From Prunus persica (Eukaryota; Streptophyta; Magnoliopsida; Rosales; Rosaceae), in assembly GCF_000346465.2 (NCBI RefSeq), contig NC_034012.1:22768719-22832718 (forward strand): a DNA stretch of 64,000 nucleotides, given 5' to 3'. Positions 59,463-64,000 of this stretch are shown here, one piece after another. Each line of letters opens with the position of its first letter. The stretch's first letter is position 1. Position numbers and translations under genes: made by a program. The notes under the pieces were generated by a model, which worked only from the letters and a program-made list of their open reading frames with translations, searched no databases and was not told the DNA's origin.

Positions 59463-60710
59463 ACAAGATGGAATGGTGCTTAGGCTTGATGTTTCCGGCA
59501 ATTGGAGGAGAGGCTTGCTCGCTTTGCCTGAGTTGGTTCTTTAGGATTGAGAAGAAGGAGATGGAAGGAAAGGTGCTTGGGCTTGATGTTTCTAGCAGTT
59601 AGAGGATAAGCTCGCTCCAACGCTCTGGTTGAGTTGAGTCCCCCCTGCTGGGTAGCCACTTGCCTCCTTTTATAGACGCCGGAACCCCTCTTTACCCTAG
59701 AAAGCCTAGATGGTTTCTTCTCATTTGACCAAGTCTTCTTTCTTTCCCTTCACTTTCTCCAATATGGCCTAATAAGTGAAATCTCCCTAAAATTAGTTGA
59801 ATCCATGGCTATTGAGACAAAACATTTTGGTGCCCCAAAGCCTTCCTGCAGTTGGACCTTGTAGATGCTTCCTTTCCAGGAACGTTCCAGCTTGGCTTTT
59901 CTTTCTCTTTTCTTGCGTGAGCTCATATAGGTAAAGATGGGTAAAGGTTATGGTCAAACAGAAAGGTTGAGGCTTATCTCTTTAATCAGCCTAGATATTT
60001 ATATAAACTAGATTTTAAGGGTTTCGGTTTGATTATGGCAAGGCTAGTCTGATCTCAAGGGAAAGGGTACTAGAATTTCTCTCTTACTTACCCATGTGTT
60101 GGGCTCAAGAAAGTGGGCTTGGATTTTGGTGCTTAAACCTCCACCTTTTGAATCCTCAATGGGCCTTATGGACCCTCATACCCGTCGATCGTATCGCTCT
60201 GCCTGCTTAGAGAGCTTGGCAAGGTAGATGAAGTTTTCACGCTCTGTTGCGAAACCCATGGCGGATCTCAGAGACAGGGAATCAGAGAATTCATAGTTTT
60301 TCACAACGTCGAGTTTGGGGTTTGGGGCTCGCGAATTCTTCCCATACCCTGATTTCTTTCCCTCACCCAGATTTCTTCCTCCCCCCGAATTTCTTCCCCC
60401 ACCTAGATTCTTCTCCCCCTACCCTCCAATTTCTTCTCCCCATCAAAAAATCAACATCCAAGCCACAATCAAAACAGAGGAAAAAATCACTTTAATTGGG
60501 AAGAAATCGGCTACTATGATTTCAACACTGGTTGTTTGATCAGATCTTTGTTGGTATCTGAAGGGGGGAAGAAATTGGGAGGAATGAGGAGGGGGAAGAA
60601 ATTGGAAGGAAGGAGGGGGAGGGGGTCTGAGTGGTTGCGGGCTGGGGAGGAGGATGGTTGTGGGATGAGTTTGGAGGTTGGAGCTTACGGGTGGAGGTCA
60701 TGGAGGAGGG

Positions 60711-60744
<34 letters not shown>

Positions 60745-61685
60745 AATCGAAGGCCCATCCAAATATATGGCAGAGACGAGAGAGAGGTTTGCTGGGGATG
60801 AGGGTGACGGAGGTTGTGATGGAGGTGGTGGCTATGGATTGGGGTGTGGGGGATTGGTGTTTGTAGTTGTGATGGAGGTTTGCTAGGGAAGAGAGAGGCT
60901 TGATCGGGAGAATGCACACACAAAGAGAGAGAGAGAGAGAGAGATTTTTTTTAATTTTTAATTTTTTTGGTTTTAATATTTTATTCATATTTTAATTAAT
61001 TTAAAATTAAAACATGTGAAAAATACGGGATCCACAGTGTCATGTAGGCAACTAACAGAGAGATCTGATAGAAACCCTAAGGGCGGAACCACATTGTAAC
61101 AAATTTAGAAGACCGGATTATGTGATTTTTAAAATTGAAAAAATAGGAATTAACATGCCTTAAAGAGTGTAATTATAGGATACTAAACTGTAATTAACCC
61201 TATAAAAAATTCTGTTTTTAACATTTATTTTTAGTTATAAAGAAATGATGAAAATACCCTTAAACTTAACAGAAATGTCAAAGAGTTAGATATAGGAGAT
61301 GAATTACAATACAAAGTTCATGTTGTTAAAAATAACAATTAAAAATTCAGGTGTAATAGTACACATGCCTAAAAGTTTAGGCAGTGTTTTTGCAAATTTC
61401 CCAACTGGCTTCCCTATGTTTAGGTGAATTTCCCCAAAAAAAAAAAAAAAAAAAAAAGAAATTTCTGCCTTTATGGTCAAAAGTCGAACATCACAACTGG
61501 CTTTGCTGTGTGGAGGACTCTCAGACTAAATTAGCCTCTTCATCGTCTTCAAGTCTAGTTTCGAAGCAAACCCAATCTTGGGTTTGGTTTATTGGAAGAA
61601 AGTGTTTTATGATACTAAGATATATAGTTATAATTCGATAATAATTCTTCATATTTAAGGCAAACCCGATATGATATACGAATAG
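57747..61685. other. Repeat-rich intergenic region upstream of VPS20
   Basis: Open frames here are low-complexity. (GA)n runs lie at about 59038-59075, 59409-59459, 60715-60741 and 60924-60943. The stretch 58560-58750 (TTAGTCCCCAGTGAAGTCGC, AGGGGTTTTTTTGTCGAGAG) has the look of a dispersed plant repeat, but no ends were found. A CCCCC-rich segment is at 60350-60440. No supported gene. Confidence 0.5.
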
Positions 61686-62949
61686 ATGGGGAATTTATTC
61701 GTGAAGAAGCCCAAGATCACCGAGGTCGATCGAGCTATTCTCTCTCTCAAGACTCAGAGACGCAAGCTTGCTCAGTACCAACAACAGGTACAGTTAGTAC
61801 TATATTTTTTCTTCTGTTCAATTATCTCGTAATACTCTCACGTTTTGTGAATTGCGATTTTTCTTTTTTAAAATTTCTGTTGTTGGTTTCTGTGTAAAAT
61901 TTTGGTTTATGTTCTCGTTGGTCAGTGGTAATATTGAGAGAAGGAAAACTGTGGCTCTGATCTCAAACGGGCAACGGGAAATTAACAGTTGAAAATGGTC
62001 AACACAGTTTGCGTTTTAAAAGTTTATTTTGTTTGTTTTTGATAGGTGGAGAAAATTAGTTTTATTAAGGATGTGATTTGAATACGCTTTTGAATTTTCG
62101 ATGAAGGATAATAATTGGGTTCACATATCTAGATGATTTTTGATAGCATTTGTTATAATTTCTTATGTTGGTTCCATTTCTGTTATCCCTCTTTTCCAGC
62201 TTGAAGCTGTAATTGAAGCCGAAAAGCAAGCTGCAAGGGATTTGATTCGTGAAAAGAAAAAGGAAAGAGCTTTGTTAGCACTAAAGAAGAAAAAAGCACA
62301 AGAAGACTTATTGAAGCAAGTGGATACCTGGGTTATCAATGTTGAGCAACAGGTGAGTAATATAACGCAACCATGCAACTTCTTTCGTTTGTTTCAATTT
62401 TGTTTGCTCTTTCGTGGTCATTGGTAAGAGTTAAGCCTATGAACACTTCATCCCTTTGAATACTTTTACATTTGTGCCTAGATTGCTATGATTTTGTTAC
62501 TGCATGTGAGCAAGTAATGACTTAGTTCTGTTTGTTTCTGCTCTACTTAGAAGTTGATATTTTTTCAAGAAAAAAACATGTTGACATTCCACTATACATT
62601 TTGGTTCAGTTGCTAGATATTGAACTGACAAGCAAGCAGCAAGCTGTATTTGAGAGTTTGAAGGCTGGTAATAATGCGATTAAAGCCATACAAAGTGAGA
62701 TCAACCTTGAGGATGTTCAAAAGCTAATGGATGATACTGATGAAGCTAAAGCTTACCAAGATGTGAGCTTGACTTCTTCTCTTTTATTTTGTTGGTTTTT
62801 ATTTATTTATTGCGCACTTCAAAATTTAGTATTTCAACTGAGCTTGCTTGGATTGCATTCTTAGAATGAGCTTCTCTGTGAAACATTTTTTGGCCATTTG
62901 TGAAGCTTTTTTTAATTTCTACAAAGATTTGGTGTTGGTTATGTGCCAA

Positions 62950-63007
<58 letters not shown>

Positions 63008-64000
63008 TTAGACACTTATAAGGGTACTTTAGTATCTGAGGTTTTCCTTCTTTTTCTCTTTCTTTGATATGGGAGACGAAATGCTTGGAATGCTGTTGTT
63101 TTTTATTATAAATGAAGAGTTGTGGAATTATTTCTAGGTTGAGTTTGTTTCCCTCCTCTTTTCCTGACAGGAAGTGGAGGATATCATGCCCTTGTTTTGA
63201 GTTTCCGAAAAAAAATGCACCATGAATTTCTTAAAAAGGGTGTTGAACATGTAAAGGATCATATCTCTGCTCTGGATATATAGGCATGCTGTGAATTGAA
63301 AATAAGCCATATGTTCAAATGTGACATGACCTTCAGCTCACCCAATCTCCTAGTGCGCCCCCCTCCTCCACCCCCCACCCCCCAAAAAAAAGTCATCAAA
63401 TTCTAGTTTATAAAAAATACAGAAAGATGTGAGTGCATATTTACCTTTATGTTGGTTTTGTTTTCATGAACTTCTTGTCCCCACAAGCAGTGGAGGACTT
63501 ATGTTTAACCCCTTATATACTGCTCTTGTTTTCAGTCTCCAAATAAAATTGCATATGGATCATTGTGAATTGATTTTCTTAAAAATGTATTACATGTAAG
63601 GGATCATATACATATGCTATGGTTTAAGTAACCATGGAATGGTGAACTGAAAATAAGCCATATGTAAAGGATCATATCTATAAGCTATGGTCAGCCACCT
63701 TGTAATGGCCGTACCTTCCATCCCCTCTTTGTTTGATGAGAGATACCTACTTTATTTGTTGCTCCTGTGATCTCATAAAAAAAATCACTGCTCCTGTGGT
63801 TTTCACATCATTTGTGCATATTGCTGTAATGGGCTTATTATAAATCAATGATGACATCTAAACTTTAGCTTCATCTTTGTGTAGCATCTTCTCTGTCTTA
63901 ATTTGTTCTTTTTAATAATTTCTGCCATTTCTATGATAATTTTGATAGGAAATTAATGCAATCTTGGGGGAGAAATTATCAGCAGAAGATGAAGAGGATA
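61686..64000 (+). CDS. VPS20: VPS20 (ESCRT-III, CHMP6 homologue), 5' part
   Basis: Exons 61686-61787, 62200-62352, 62610-62762 and 63949 onward off the right edge; the first three introns are GT-AG and phase 0. The visible protein is [20 protein letters not shown], then [40 protein letters not shown] and [20 protein letters not shown], ending [20 protein letters not shown]20 nucleates ESCRT-III filaments on endosomes; ESCRT-II binds its N-terminus. Gly2 fits the N-myristoylation that anchors this family. The basic first helices and the acidic later region follow the Snf7 fold. The C-terminal MIT-interacting segment lies beyond the window. Intron 2 is short and intron 3 carries a long (TC)n run. 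Confidence 0.92.
62956..63004. repeat. (TC)n microsatellite in VPS20 intron 3
   Basis: About 24 uninterrupted TC dinucleotides inside the 1186-bp third intron. Confidence 0.92.

Noticed and set aside
59019..59501. 160-aa minus-strand frame
   Set aside because: Both ends are SLSLSL strings from GA microsatellites; the middle has no recognisable domain.
60247..60923. Overlapping frames on both strands in a CCCCC/GGGGG-rich stretch
   Set aside because: Low-complexity composition, no domain and no plausible splice partners.

Overview
The window is nuclear DNA of a eudicot plant, most likely a woody Rosaceae such as Prunus. The genus is an inference. It rests on the AT-rich intergenic DNA, plant-type introns, a Cassandra LTR, plant mobile domain (PMD) sequences and the plant-specific families NF-YB7, PMT26 and TBL. 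Five conventional host genes can be read with confidence: NF-YB7 (minus, 5343-6035), a PMT26-type methyltransferase (minus, 8 coding exons, 7019-11295), a trichome birefringence-like O-acetyltransferase (plus, 4 coding exons, 40154-46575), a small two-pass membrane protein (plus, 52522-53052) and the 5' part of the ESCRT-III gene VPS20 (plus, from 61686 off the right edge). The rest is largely transposable-element DNA.

Layout. 1-3839 is a decayed PMD pseudogene with its upstream module. 3840-4710 is a degenerate GC-rich element. 4711-11700 holds NF-YB7 and PMT26. 12273-12787 is a foldback MITE with a 10-bp target duplication. 13548-15647 is a cluster of five short Helitron copies, with a sixth at 48078. 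Two tRNA-like SINEs lie near 15.7 and 17.3 kb. From 17461 an inverted copy of the PMD-associated module is interrupted by a 2.5-kb solo-LTR-like insert carrying a 46-bp tandem array. That insert itself carries a 271-bp solo Cassandra LTR with 5S rRNA-like sequence and a perfect ATTTG duplication.

The centrepiece is a probable 17-kb autonomous Mutator-like element (about 21764-38764). It has imperfect terminal inverted repeats, a candidate 9-bp target duplication and six open coding units: a 983-aa DUF1985/Ulp1-type (C48) protease, a small GRF-zinc-finger membrane protein, an F-box protein of the At1g67623/At2g35280 type, two divergently transcribed and mutually related coiled-coil proteins, and a 715-aa FAR1/MULE transposase with SWIM and CCHC zinc fingers. 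The coiled-coil pair has an E2F-type site upstream of each TATA box. MULEs carrying Ulp1-like genes are known in plants; the set of extra intact genes, the E2F sites and the tandem CRE/TATA repeat are the parts that look undescribed.

The right half contains the TBL gene, an aspartic-protease remnant, a decayed hAT transposase ending against an RNase H fragment, a complete 2.1-kb non-autonomous LTR element (55658-57741, GGTAG duplication) and VPS20. Host gene neighbours look unrelated in function; the functional coupling in this window is inside the large transposon.
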